Position numbers and translations under genes: made by a program. Of a DNA stretch of 64,000 nt, positions 7,297 to 16,766 are shown one piece after another. The notes beneath the pieces are model-generated. The model did no database searches and was not told the DNA's origin. It was given only the letters and a program-made list of their open reading frames with translations. Origin of the DNA: Bacillota bacterium (GTDB lineage: Bacteria; Bacillota; Desulfotomaculia; Desulfotomaculales; Desulfallaceae); assembly GCA_023439185.1 (NCBI GenBank), contig JAEXOR010000014.1:18287-82286 (forward strand), in the 5' to 3' direction. Numbering within the stretch: position 1 is the stretch's first letter; each line of letters starts with the position of its first letter.

Positions 7297-9108
7297 TTAT
7301 TCTTCCACGATCACAAAGGCGCTGGTTTTGGCCTCCGGATCAACCTTGCTTGCCGCTACAATTTCATAGGTTCCCGGTATGCTCGGAGCCTGGTACAACC
7401 CGTTCTGGTCGATCTTGCCGCCTTCTCCGTCCTTCACGCTCCAGGTGATCCCCTTATCCGCCGTCCCGATGACATCCGCCGTAAAATGCATTCTTTCCAA
7501 TACCTTCATTTTGTAAATATCCGGATTGATTTTTATACTGACGACATCCTTGGAACGCAGGTCGGCGGTATCCCTGGTGACCTTGTAGGCGAACCAGCGC
7601 ACTCTAAGCAGGTGCCCGTCCACGTGATCAAGGCACCTGACTCCGATCCGGAATGTGCCTGTGTCCGGATTGAGAATTCCGGCCACCTCCACTTTGGGCA
7701 CACCTTTGCCTTCCTTTTTGGTATTGAAGACCTCTCCATTCCCGAACAACAGCTTCCTGCTCTCATTGTCGCCGAACTCCACCGCAAAGCTCAGGCTGAC
7801 ATTGCCGATGCCCAGGTTATGGGGCACTTCCTCGGAAAAATATCTGGCGTTTACCCGGATAGTGCCCGACAGGGGCACCTCAACAACCCCGGAAGAAGTG
7901 GCGTAGTCATATGCTTCGGAGGAGGGCAGGCCAAAATGGAAGTTCATCTCTTTCTTCTGGGTGTTGTATTGAACCGAAACCTCAGGTTTTTGCCAGTATT
8001 TTAACATCCGGACATCCGTGGTCACATGCTGGCTCAATTCTTCCCAGGCGGAACCGGTGATTTGATTTCCGCCTTTGTTGCCGTCCGGTCCGGCTATTCG
8101 CTGCCCAAAGGGAAGGGGCGTGATTTTCTTGATGATGTGCGTACTGCCGGCACTGACATAATCGATCTTGGCCAGATAAACAGGCGTATCACCGCCCGAC
8201 AACTGTTTCTCCAGGCTGCTGAGGTGAATATCCATCATTTGTTGATAACTTACCGGACTGCCGCATAAGTAAATTTCCTGCCTCAAAGGCAGTTCCAGTT
8301 GGTCTCTGAAGTCGCCCATGCCCCAAACCAGGGTTGCGTTTCCTTTGCCGAAGGGCACCTGCATATCGGATATGGCGGCGGCCTGCAGAGGATAATTAAG
8401 AATATAAATATCGCTGTCCGAATTCTTATCTTCATTAAATACGATCCGGATATCGCTGCTGTTGTCCTGGCCTTTGATATAGGCCGACTCAAAGGAATAG
8501 GTAAAGGACAAAGGCGGCAGCCCCGTCCCTTTTAACACCACATATTTGATAGTAAACTCCTGGTTGGCCAGGATAACGGCCGGCGTGATTTGATAAATGG
8601 ATAGACCCTTGCCTGTATAAAGGGTCTGGACATGGTTCTTGCCCGCTGCTCCGAAAAGGATCTCCATATCCGGTTCGGCGGTATCCAAGTATAGCCTGAA
8701 GCTTTCCTCGATTTTGTTGAACTGCCGGCTTTCGTTGTCCGCCGCGCCGATATTGTTGACGGGTTCTTTCAGCTCCTCTTCATACTCAAGACAAAGATAA
8801 GCCTGCTCGTGGCCGGTCAATCTCTCAAATCCTTCTATCATTTGCAGCTTGCGGATAATGGGAGATTCAACGACAATCTCCCGGCCGGAATAGTCCAGCG
8901 CCAGGCCGGTTTCAACGGATAAAGAGGTGTCGTCATTGCGATACACGCCCAGCCCGCAGACGACCCCGGCCCCGAAAACACAGCGATTGACCAGGCGCCG
9001 CTTATTATTGTAATATTTCTGTTCCGCGTCAAAGTCTCTGGCCGTCAGCATCTTGCCATGGTAATAACGGTTCCGCTCTAAAGGAAACAGGCTTTTATTC
9101 TTCATCAT
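7297..9108 (-). CDS. eCIS 'YxGKxLTARDF' protein with C-terminal Ig-like domain
   Basis: A 603-residue protein. The N terminus NRYYHGKMLTARDFDAEQKY followed by NNKRRLVNRCVFGAGVVCGL is a hallmark of a family found beside baseplate genes in many eCIS loci; the family role is not established, and a baseplate-peripheral or fibre-like part is possible. The centre is beta-rich. The last 90 residues (KINPDIYKMKVLERMHFTA through GTYEIVAASKVDPEAKTSAF) look like a bacterial Ig-like (Big) domain. The ATG at 9108 has GGAGG five bases upstream, so the TTG at 9120 is rejected; the gene still overlaps its upstream neighbour by 14 bp. No membrane segment is seen. The Ig-like end makes it the best candidate here for a surface-exposed tail part. 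Confidence 0.75.
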   Translation of the reverse strand: MMKNKSLFPLERNRYYHGKMLTARDFDAEQKYYNNKRRLVNRCVFGAGVVCGLGVYRNDDTSLSVETGLALDYSGREIVVESPIIRKLQMIEGFERLTGHEQAYLCLEYEEELKEPVNNIGAADNESRQFNKIEESFRLYLDTAEPDMEILFGAAGKNHVQTLYTGKGLSIYQITPAVILANQEFTIKYVVLKGTGLPPLSFTYSFESAYIKGQDNSSDIRIVFNEDKNSDSDIYILNYPLQAAAISDMQVPFGKGNATLVWGMGDFRDQLELPLRQEIYLCGSPVSYQQMMDIHLSSLEKQLSGGDTPVYLAKIDYVSAGSTHIIKKITPLPFGQRIAGPDGNKGGNQITGSAWEELSQHVTTDVRMLKYWQKPEVSVQYNTQKKEMNFHFGLPSSEAYDYATSSGVVEVPLSGTIRVNARYFSEEVPHNLGIGNVSLSFAVEFGDNESRKLLFGNGEVFNTKKEGKGVPKVEVAGILNPDTGTFRIGVRCLDHVDGHLLRVRWFAYKVTRDTADLRSKDVVSIKINPDIYKMKVLERMHFTADVIGTADKGITWSVKDGEGGKIDQNGLYQAPSIPGTYEIVAASKVDPEAKTSAFVIVEE

Positions 9109-10255
9109 AGTTTCCTCCAATCAAGGTATCGTGAGATATTTCAATATTCTCATCTACACTCCCAAAGGTATATTCGCCAACCAGTGAGTTAACGCCGAGA
9201 TAGGTATGCTTGCCGAGAATGGTGCCCCGTCTCAGGCGGATGATCACTACCTCGGTATGGGCCGGAATACCGCTTTTTAATTTTTCCAGAAAACGGCCGG
9301 CATTCCGGACCCTGTCCCAGGCTTCCTCCGAGAGCAAGATAAAAAACCGGTAAGGGTTGGAGCCGAACAACTCCTCGTATATTTCCCTGTCTTTGCCCTG
9401 CCGCATCTGTTTATAATCGAAATACTCAATAATTCTTGGACGCTCCCCCAGCTCGCGTTCCACAAAGCTTTCCAGGCCCGGTTTGGTGCCGATGGTGCAA
9501 TACTCGGGCATAACGGCCGCAATTCGTTCCCGGAGCTCAATATCCCCCAGCTCCCTGATACCCTGGAGGTCTACCCAACCTGCCAGGTAGCGCAGCATCT
9601 CCCCTCCGGCAATGGCGTAATCCAGCTTTTCACTGATCCGGTTTACACTTTCTTCAATGTCAAAGAAAATACTGTCGAAGATCTCCATGAACCGCTGAAA
9701 AAAAGTATCGTTCTCTTTATTGTCCCTGTATATCTCCGGCAGATAACGGATGATTTTTTCATCCGTCCAAAGCAGCTTGATTTTGGAGAGCTGGAAGTCC
9801 CGGGGCTGCGGCACCAGAAACTCCAATTTAAGCCACAGGTAACGCCCCCGGGCATTAATCAGGCCGTCCGTGGAGCCGGTAAAAGCAGTTTTAAAAAGCG
9901 GGGCCAGTTCCTTCAGCCCCCGGCCGGGGTCCTTTTGGGCGGCTTTGATATATTCGTCCAGGTTAACCGGGTTATCTCCCAGCAGTATAGTCCTGCTGTC
10001 CGCAGTAAAACAGGCCACCTTGAGCAGGGAATTCTCCGGCATGCCGGCTTCGATGCGCACGCTTTCCCATTGAAAATCCTGTTCCGTACTGTCAATGGAG
10101 CCGGTGATGAGCACTCCGGTGGCCAGCATTCCGTATTCACTTGACCGGCTGTCCGCAAACACAACCTGGTGTTCCCTGGTTTCGAAATTCACCAGCAGGC
10201 TGCGTTTCCATTCCCTGGTCCGGTTAAGGGTTATATACATTCGGCCTCTGTTCAT
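9095..10255 (-). CDS. Phage tail protein I (gpI-like) baseplate component
   Basis: A 386-residue protein. The middle third carries the TIGR02242/P2 gpI-like signature: IIRYLPEIYRDNKENDTFFQ, then MEIFDSIFFDIEESVNRI, LRYLAGWVDLQGIRELGD and ERIAAVMPEYCTIGTKPGL. The first ~160 residues form a beta-rich domain starting MYITLNRTREWKRSLLVNF. The C terminus has a short beta repeat-like tail (TILGKHTYLGVNSLVGEYTF). In eCIS this family sits just after the two J-like baseplate genes and joins the baseplate rim to peripheral parts. Start ATG at 10255 with GAGG upstream. Translation is probably coupled to the next gene through the 14-bp overlap. Confidence 0.85.
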   Translation of the reverse strand: MNRGRMYITLNRTREWKRSLLVNFETREHQVVFADSRSSEYGMLATGVLITGSIDSTEQDFQWESVRIEAGMPENSLLKVACFTADSRTILLGDNPVNLDEYIKAAQKDPGRGLKELAPLFKTAFTGSTDGLINARGRYLWLKLEFLVPQPRDFQLSKIKLLWTDEKIIRYLPEIYRDNKENDTFFQRFMEIFDSIFFDIEESVNRISEKLDYAIAGGEMLRYLAGWVDLQGIRELGDIELRERIAAVMPEYCTIGTKPGLESFVERELGERPRIIEYFDYKQMRQGKDREIYEELFGSNPYRFFILLSEEAWDRVRNAGRFLEKLKSGIPAHTEVVIIRLRRGTILGKHTYLGVNSLVGEYTFGSVDENIEISHDTLIGGNYDEE

Positions 10256-10295
10256 GTCCGCTTTTTACCTCGCATTTTTGGGGTTTCCAGGGTTT

Positions 10296-12470
10296 TTAAA
10301 TAAAAGTACGGATTTGTATATCGCCCGGATAGGGAAGCCCATGCGGCGGCAGGATGATATTCCCGTCCTTATCCAGATAGCTTTCACCGTTTTTGACTCC
10401 GAGGGTCAATTTTTTCACCTGGATGATGCCGGGCGCCTCGCCGATTTTCATCGCCAGGACGGTCTCCAGTACCGGCTGCCCGAAGGCGGGCTTTCCTCCG
10501 GCGATCCCCTCCCGCAGTCCTTCAAAGTATCTTTCCACGGCCCTTTTCAGGTTCTCCTCCAGGTTATCCCGGCCGGCGCCGTCCACCATGACCTCCGCAT
10601 AAAGGGAAATTTTGACATAAGAAGGTCCGATCACTTTCAAATTGGTGGTAATCAGCCGGTATTGCTCCAGATGATGGCGAATGGCCAGCAAAAAGCGGCT
10701 GTCCGGCTCCGGAAAAGGTTCTTCACTGTAGGGCAAAGCGACAATGGTCACTGTGGCGGCCGTCTGCTTGTCTCCCACTACTTTGCTGTCGGGGTCATAG
10801 TAAGGAATAGCCCGCACCCCCCTAACCCTGAGCCCGGGGGTTGCCGCCGCCAGTGTTTCGTAATCCGCCGCGGTCACCGCCCTGACCCGCTGTTTCATCG
10901 ACATTTTGAACCGTTCCAGGGCAGTCTTGACGCTTTCTTCGTCACTGCCGCCCCGGGCCGGATACAAGCCGGCCGGCAGCAGTTCAACACCCTGATACTC
11001 CAGCGGGCTAAAATCCTGAACCCCTATGTTGCCTCCATGCCCCTTCGTCACGGCGCAGCCGGTAACCATGATGTTGTTTTCTCCCGCCAGAGGTACCGCG
11101 CCATGCTCATTATCGCCAAAAACCACCTCTTCGGTCAGACTGTCGTAGGTAAAGCACCGGTCATAGGGGCCGGTTTGGGACAGATCGGCAACATACCGCC
11201 AGTCCGTCCAGCGTTTCGGCCCCGCTTCAGTTTCTTCGTAAACCATCACCGCCAGATGTTCTTTAAGCACGGTATCCCCGGCCTGAAAGGAGAACCTCTG
11301 GCAGGGCAAACCGGCGGAGTCGCCCAGGACCATCAGGCTGCCGAATTCAGCTTCATAGCACAAAATCCTGATATTTTCCGCTCCGTCCAAAGCCGGCTCC
11401 GGGGGCAGGTCCATCAGCTTCAGCAAGGCGATTTCTTCTTTTTCCTCGCCGGCCCGGACCGTAATCTCAAAGTGGGGATAGTTTTGCCAGCCCAGGGCGT
11501 CACGCACAAAGACGAGGTGCTCTCCTCTTAAAGCCAGCCAGTTCCGGAGCTCCCAAACCGCTGCCCCGTCAATTTCCGGCATCATCAGGTCGATGGTCTC
11601 AGAGCGGGTCTGTCTTTGCAAGACCGGAACCGTATCTTTCCAGATCTGCGCCAGCCGGGGATTCTCCTCGCACCCTTTGCGCAACAGCCGGGCGCGCAGC
11701 CAGCAGCGGGCGGGGAGTTCCCCGCCCGGGCTCGCGGAATGAGTTTCACCGTTAATTTTAAAGATCAGCTCTCCGGACCGTGAAAACCCAAATGTATTGT
11801 CGGTCACTATTTGCACCGGCTTGAACTCCAGGCCGGTTTTCCCCGCCGCTCCATATTCCCATAGAATGTCCCGGGGCGCCGGGCTGTCGCCCTGAAACGG
11901 ATTTCTGGGCACAGGATAACCATCATCAATCTGGAAATACAGGGCGATCTCCCGGTCTTTTTCCAGGCGATCGAAGCCTAGATACAGGGCGCTTGATCCT
12001 TCCACCGGTTTGGCTCCAAAAACATGGCAGTAAATACCCGGTTCCCGGATCATGTCCCTGACGTCTTTGAAGACCGAGCCGTCGCCGACATAAATGTTTT
12101 CTATGCGCAGGCTGTTCAGACGCACGGAATCACGGCACTCAAAAACAATCTCCCTGGTTTGGAAGCGCATCCCCCGGGGGAGGGTCAGATCCGCTTCGCC
12201 GCCGGACAAACCCAGGCGGGTTTGCGCCGCCGCGGGCTCCCCCATCGTGACGCCCAACAGCTTCAGCATACTGGCGTAACTTCGGGTGGAAATCCGGTTT
12301 AAATGATATTGCTGCATTTCCTTAAGCCAGGCGAAAAGCTCCAGGATGGTGATCCCCGGGTCATGCTCGTTTAAATCCGTCCACTGGGGATAGATTACCG
12401 GAATGCGGCGCCTGGCCGTTTCCATAATGTCCTGAAAGGTTTGATCATCATAGTTGGGTAGAGTAATCAT
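10296..12470 (-). CDS. Baseplate J-like protein, first copy in reading order of the rim (Afp11/12-like)
   Basis: A 724-residue putative baseplate assembly protein. The N terminus (PNYDDQTFQDIMETARRRIP, WTDLNEHDPGITILELFAWL) is the standard opening of this family. The C-terminal J-like part contains YPARGGSDEESVKTALERFK, VTAADYETLAAATPGLRVRG and VTIVALPYSEEP. Such proteins form the wedge that links the hub to the sheath. The ATG at 12470 with GAGG five bases upstream is chosen over the GTG at 12476. A paralogous larger J-like gene lies directly upstream, as is usual in Afp/PVC clusters. Confidence 0.88.
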   Translation of the reverse strand: MITLPNYDDQTFQDIMETARRRIPVIYPQWTDLNEHDPGITILELFAWLKEMQQYHLNRISTRSYASMLKLLGVTMGEPAAAQTRLGLSGGEADLTLPRGMRFQTREIVFECRDSVRLNSLRIENIYVGDGSVFKDVRDMIREPGIYCHVFGAKPVEGSSALYLGFDRLEKDREIALYFQIDDGYPVPRNPFQGDSPAPRDILWEYGAAGKTGLEFKPVQIVTDNTFGFSRSGELIFKINGETHSASPGGELPARCWLRARLLRKGCEENPRLAQIWKDTVPVLQRQTRSETIDLMMPEIDGAAVWELRNWLALRGEHLVFVRDALGWQNYPHFEITVRAGEEKEEIALLKLMDLPPEPALDGAENIRILCYEAEFGSLMVLGDSAGLPCQRFSFQAGDTVLKEHLAVMVYEETEAGPKRWTDWRYVADLSQTGPYDRCFTYDSLTEEVVFGDNEHGAVPLAGENNIMVTGCAVTKGHGGNIGVQDFSPLEYQGVELLPAGLYPARGGSDEESVKTALERFKMSMKQRVRAVTAADYETLAAATPGLRVRGVRAIPYYDPDSKVVGDKQTAATVTIVALPYSEEPFPEPDSRFLLAIRHHLEQYRLITTNLKVIGPSYVKISLYAEVMVDGAGRDNLEENLKRAVERYFEGLREGIAGGKPAFGQPVLETVLAMKIGEAPGIIQVKKLTLGVKNGESYLDKDGNIILPPHGLPYPGDIQIRTFI

Positions 12471-12530
12471 TTGCACCTCATCACATTCAAGGGAAGTTCG
12501 AAAGGTCCGCGCTCCTTTTCAAACACTGAT

Positions 12531-15500
12531 TTACAAAATCTTCACCGTGTGCTCACCGCTGGCCGCCACGACGTACTTGAGCCGGAGCTCCGTGTCCAGC
12601 GGTATAATCTTCAGCTCGTTCCCGTCGTAATAACGGCCTTCAAGAATTACTTCCTGTATCCCGGCCACATTTTTGACATTCCTGAGCAAGCTGAAGAAAT
12701 CCCTGACTGTAGGTATTTCCTCAATTTTCAGCCGGTTGCCGCCGGCCGGCCCCGGACTCAAATAACCCTTAATGGTTTCGACAATCTCCTGCTCCACTTC
12801 AGCGGCAAATTCATATACGTCCAGGTAAACCGACACCGTGGCGCTGATGCGCATCACCACAGCCGGCACCACCGCGAATCTGCCGCCGGCCAGGAGCTCG
12901 CAGCTTACCCGTTCGTTCATGTATTGCTCTATTCTTTCGCAGAGCTTCAGGCTGTACATTCTATTTTCGATATCATTGGGCGCCACCGCCAGGGTCACAT
13001 AGCCCCAGGCCTGCTGCCCCAGCCGGTCATAATTGGCCACGCATTTAACGTCGTTGATTTCGGAAAACTGCTCCAGGACGATACTCTCAAAATCCGAAGC
13101 CGTCACCGCCCGGCCGCGATGCCGCAATTTTTTCGGTCCGACCCGCTCCAGGGTTTTTAAATCATGCCGGTCGCTCCCACCGCAGGTCATATCCAGGTTG
13201 GTTACCCGATCTATATAAGGAATCCCGACGATAAGCCCTTCAATGCTGCCTTCCGGCAAATTTCCCCTTTTTCCTCCCCCGAAGGAATAGTCCACCCTGA
13301 TATTGGCTTCCTTTCCCGGAGAAGGCACTTTACCGTTTTTCCCATTGCCGAAGGTTATCTTCCCTGTGTTGCCGTCCAGCATATAATGACGGCTGTCGTC
13401 CGTTGAATGAATAAAAGATGCGCAGCGTTCCCATTTGACCCAGGCTTCGCTGATATGCTGCTCGCTATTGTATTGAACGGTAATCAGGTCCGGTTTATTT
13501 TCCAGCAGCTCCGACAGCTCCGCTTTACTGATGTCACTGAACTCGTTAACCCATAGTTCACACTCCAGTACCGGATGATTGGCCAGGACAATTTGCTTGT
13601 CCGGTTCGAAAAGTCCGGCCTGGAACATCTCATTTAATACCGTTTGTTTTTGAATGATTTCCACCGCGTTGGGGATAATTTTCCGGATCAGTGGACCCGG
13701 GTCCGTTCTTTCGGCAAACTTCAGGTTCTTGTCCACAATCCGCAGCCAATAACCCTCCCGCCCGAAAACGGCGCTCTTTTTAAAATCCCTGGGGGCATAG
13801 ACGGAGATAATGCCGTCCTTCTCCAGGCCTTCCGTCCGGTCATTGAACTTCAGTTCACTCCAAACTCCGTCACCCTTCACATCCCGGGTCAGGTAATCAA
13901 TACCCAGCATACATTTGGATTTGCTCCGGCCTTCCGTCAAGAAATACAGATGGATTGGGTAACCGGTGGGCGGCAAATCAAAGGCCAGATACACCCCATG
14001 AACATTTTCCCGCATCGGCTCAAACAACCTCAGGTCGGTCCGGGAATTTGGCGCGTCATAGAGGGTTCGCTCACAGTTATTCTCCGCAAAGACCTTTTCC
14101 GCCGGTCTTAAAGCGCCCTGGTAGTCAAAATCCAGAGACACGGCTTCCACATACGGTAAGAGCAATTGGGCAAAAAGGGAAAAATTATTCTCCACTTCCA
14201 CGATCCGGGCTCTAATCCAGTACCCCTCGATGGAATTCTGCAGGCTTTCGGCTATGTCCTCGGGGCATTGGAAGGAGATCCGCTTTTTAAAGGCGCCCTC
14301 GCCCCCCCGGAAAGGATTTAGCTCCCCTTCCACCTTTAAATGCGCCCAACCGGCCCCGTTCCAATATTCCCAGGCCACCCGCGCTATATAAATGGGGTCG
14401 GGGGCGGCGATTGGCTGATCCGTCTTTTCCACCACATACTTGCGATAAAAATTATACTGGGAAATTTCCTGGGGATTCCCCGTCTGTCTGGTCACTGTTC
14501 TTAAATCAAATTCAATATTAATTCGGGCGCCGCGCTTGGAAAAAACCTCCCCGGAAGAAATATAAAAGCAGTCATACGGCATAAGCTGATTGCCGAAGCA
14601 ATAGCCTCCCTCTCCGGGGTCAATGGACAGGTCATTGGCATAGAGCTGCTCGGGCGTGATGTGTACACCCTGTTTTTCCTTGTGCAGGTAAGAGCTGCCC
14701 AACCGGACCGAGTTCATTACAATCTCGTCCGTCTTGCCGCCGGCAATCATCGTACAGTTAATCCACCGCTGTTCTTCTTCCGTGGGATCGCCTGCCAGTA
14801 TTTGCCGGCATATCGGCAAGTTGTTATCCTTAACCAGGCGCAATTTCCCGGCGGCGACGGAAACCCGGTCAAAGAGCTGCCGGCCGGTCCCGTCATAGAA
14901 AGACCACCGGGCAAAGGCGGGGTCCGCCAGGCGGGCAAGATACTCTTCATTTAAATAGCTCAAAGTGGTGTTTTCAATACTCAGCGTAATCTCGGCGGGA
15001 CTGACTAAATTTAAAATGTCATTGCCCGCCAGGGCAAAATGGTGGCGCTGGATGTTCTTTTCCGCCGCGGGATTGAAAAACCTGACCGGGGCCTCCTCCG
15101 GGTGCAATTCCTCAATAATATCCTCCCGGGGGTTGATGGAGTAAAGGCCGGTGATCTTCGCGGGTATGCTGCTGAAGTCCCTGGTTGTTTCAAAGATCAC
15201 CCGGGTATCCTCTTTCCCAGCCTGTTCCTTCGTGAGATCACAATAAAGCTGGGTGCCCCGCTTTACAACCACGCTCCGTTCCATACCTTCCGCCGGTTCA
15301 AATCCGGCTATACCCACGGCCGGGGTCGTGGCCAGGGCCGCAACTTCGAGCATATTCAAAAATGCAAGGTAATGCTTGTAAGGCATTCTATTCAGCCTGT
15401 CGATTGTCTCCCCAAACATAAGCGCAAATAACTCGGCTAAAGCGGCTCCCCCGTCCGTCTCGTCCGGTTCATATTTCCATTCGGGCGTATAAACCCGCGC

Positions 15501-15563
15501 TTTTTGCCTGACGGTTTTTAAAAGATCCGCCGCTTTTCTGGGGTCCAGCATGGGTATACTCAT
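12531..15563 (-). CDS. Baseplate J-like protein, large copy (Afp11/Pvc11-like)
   Basis: A 1010-residue baseplate wedge protein. It opens with LDPRKAADLLKTVRQKARVY and ETDGGAALAELFALMFGETI, the usual 'x5LF...' baseplate-assembly start, and ends with a J-like domain containing TCGGSDRHDLKTLERVGPKK, LRHRGRAVTASDFESIVLEQ and VTLAVAPNDIENRMY. The region between (residues ~150-650) is beta-rich. The start ATG at 15563 overlaps the stop of the gp25 gene by four bases (ATGA), indicating coupled translation. Its length and gene order agree with the longer of the paired J proteins of Afp-like particles. Confidence 0.88.
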   Translation of the reverse strand: MSIPMLDPRKAADLLKTVRQKARVYTPEWKYEPDETDGGAALAELFALMFGETIDRLNRMPYKHYLAFLNMLEVAALATTPAVGIAGFEPAEGMERSVVVKRGTQLYCDLTKEQAGKEDTRVIFETTRDFSSIPAKITGLYSINPREDIIEELHPEEAPVRFFNPAAEKNIQRHHFALAGNDILNLVSPAEITLSIENTTLSYLNEEYLARLADPAFARWSFYDGTGRQLFDRVSVAAGKLRLVKDNNLPICRQILAGDPTEEEQRWINCTMIAGGKTDEIVMNSVRLGSSYLHKEKQGVHITPEQLYANDLSIDPGEGGYCFGNQLMPYDCFYISSGEVFSKRGARINIEFDLRTVTRQTGNPQEISQYNFYRKYVVEKTDQPIAAPDPIYIARVAWEYWNGAGWAHLKVEGELNPFRGGEGAFKKRISFQCPEDIAESLQNSIEGYWIRARIVEVENNFSLFAQLLLPYVEAVSLDFDYQGALRPAEKVFAENNCERTLYDAPNSRTDLRLFEPMRENVHGVYLAFDLPPTGYPIHLYFLTEGRSKSKCMLGIDYLTRDVKGDGVWSELKFNDRTEGLEKDGIISVYAPRDFKKSAVFGREGYWLRIVDKNLKFAERTDPGPLIRKIIPNAVEIIQKQTVLNEMFQAGLFEPDKQIVLANHPVLECELWVNEFSDISKAELSELLENKPDLITVQYNSEQHISEAWVKWERCASFIHSTDDSRHYMLDGNTGKITFGNGKNGKVPSPGKEANIRVDYSFGGGKRGNLPEGSIEGLIVGIPYIDRVTNLDMTCGGSDRHDLKTLERVGPKKLRHRGRAVTASDFESIVLEQFSEINDVKCVANYDRLGQQAWGYVTLAVAPNDIENRMYSLKLCERIEQYMNERVSCELLAGGRFAVVPAVVMRISATVSVYLDVYEFAAEVEQEIVETIKGYLSPGPAGGNRLKIEEIPTVRDFFSLLRNVKNVAGIQEVILEGRYYDGNELKIIPLDTELRLKYVVAASGEHTVKIL

Positions 15564-15973
15564 GATCCCGCCCCCTCTAAAATATAGAACGGGTAGACCA
15601 TGTTAAACAGATTGTTGGTCGTCCGCACCACATACCGGATGTTTACGATAACCACGCTTTTATCCCCGCCGTCGTTGTTAATCTCCACTTCAATATTCCT
15701 AATGCGGGGTTCAAACTTTTCCAAAGCGTCCCGGATCTCAATTTCAAACGCCGCTATGTTTTCCAGCCTGCTGGCAGAAAAAACAAAATTGCTGGCGGTT
15801 GATCCAAACTCGGGCATCATGACCCGCTCCCCGACACTGGTCTTTAAAATTATTTCAATGGCTTCCCTGATATCTTCTTCGTGCTCCACCATGGCAATCT
15901 TACCGGTTTGCGCGTCCACGGAAAAAGGGAATTTAAAACCCCGACCCAGAAAGCTCTTAGAATCTCTTTCCAC
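15560..15973 (-). CDS. GPW/gp25 family baseplate protein (Afp9-like)
   Basis: A 137-residue protein of the gp25 family, the component that nucleates sheath assembly at the baseplate. The typical sequence is present: FLGRGFKFPFSVD near the N terminus, HEEDIREAIEIILKTSVGER, then MMPEFGSTASNFVFSA. Start GTG at 15973 has AAGGAGG about ten bases upstream; no ATG lies near it. It overlaps the large J gene by four bases. Position between spike and J genes matches Afp9/Pvc9. Confidence 0.9.
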   Translation of the reverse strand: MERDSKSFLGRGFKFPFSVDAQTGKIAMVEHEEDIREAIEIILKTSVGERVMMPEFGSTASNFVFSASRLENIAAFEIEIRDALEKFEPRIRNIEVEINNDGGDKSVVIVNIRYVVRTTNNLFNMVYPFYILEGAGS

Positions 15974-15989
15974 TATCCCGTGTACCTCC

Positions 15990-16748
15990 TTAGTTCAATT
16001 TCAGCATCGCACCCTTGACTGAAGTAATACCGCCGCTCTGAATATCCACCTGGGCGTTTCCTTTGATGGTGGACTTGGCCGTGGCATTAACCTCAATCTG
16101 GGCGCCCTCCAGTTTGATTGCCTGCTTCCCTTCGATCTTGACGTTTCCCGCCGCCCCGTCAATCACTATCTGGGCGCTGCTCCCCACCTTGATCGTTAAT
16201 TTATTCTTGCAAACGATAGTGACTTCTCCCTTACCGCCGTCCAAAGTAACGCTGTTATCCTTGTCGGTTAACTCAACAAGCTGCTTTTCATCATTCAGGA
16301 CAACCTGTCTTTCCTTGGGCGTCTTGATGGTTATGGTTTCCTTGTCCTTAACGTCGGAAAGCTCAATGGTGCTGTTATTGGGCGTTTTAATCTGGTAAAC
16401 CTCATTTTTTCCGTCCTTCAGCCGCTGCGGAGGTTCCGCCAGTTTGCCCCAAATACTGCCGATAATGTAAGGCCTGCGAATATCTCCGTTTTCAAAAAGC
16501 ACCAGCACGATATCCCCGACGTTAGGCATAAAATAAAAACCGCACTCATTACCCCCGAAAGGCGTCATTACATAAGCCCAGTCCAGTTCGAGCGCCTCCG
16601 TGTTGGCGGTGATGAATTCGCATTTGATCCGGTCTAGATTTTCAGGATCCTTGATATTGGTCACCTTGGCCAGGGTAATCCCGACCCTGGCGCCGTTGGA
16701 TTGGTCCTCCGCCGACGCGGGTGTGATAAGCTGTTCAAATATGGACAT
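15990..16748 (-). CDS. Spike protein, baseplate assembly protein V / gp5-like OB-fold
   Basis: A 252-residue spike. The N-terminal OB-fold has the gpV/VgrG pattern (GITLAKVTNIKDPENLDRIK, WAYVMTPFGGNECGFYFMPN, VGDIVLVLFENGDIRRPYII). From about residue 125 short beta units repeat (TIELSDVKDKETITI, VTLDGGKGEVTIVCK, GNVKIEGKQAIKLEGAQI), as expected for a triple-stranded beta-helix needle. Start ATG at 16748 with GGAGGGG upstream. In Afp/PVC a single protein (Afp8) carries hub and spike; here they are two genes, as in many eCIS of Gram-positives and cyanobacteria. No PAAR-type tip gene was found next to it. Confidence 0.9.
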   Translation of the reverse strand: MSIFEQLITPASAEDQSNGARVGITLAKVTNIKDPENLDRIKCEFITANTEALELDWAYVMTPFGGNECGFYFMPNVGDIVLVLFENGDIRRPYIIGSIWGKLAEPPQRLKDGKNEVYQIKTPNNSTIELSDVKDKETITIKTPKERQVVLNDEKQLVELTDKDNSVTLDGGKGEVTIVCKNKLTIKVGSSAQIVIDGAAGNVKIEGKQAIKLEGAQIEVNATAKSTIKGNAQVDIQSGGITSVKGAMLKLN

Positions 16749-16766
16749 TTTGCCCCTCCAGTGTCG

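Noticed and set aside
10095..11531. 478-codon plus-strand open frame
   Set aside because: It lies antisense to the gpI-like and J-like baseplate genes, has no ribosome site or recognisable domain, and its composition is that of a shadow frame.
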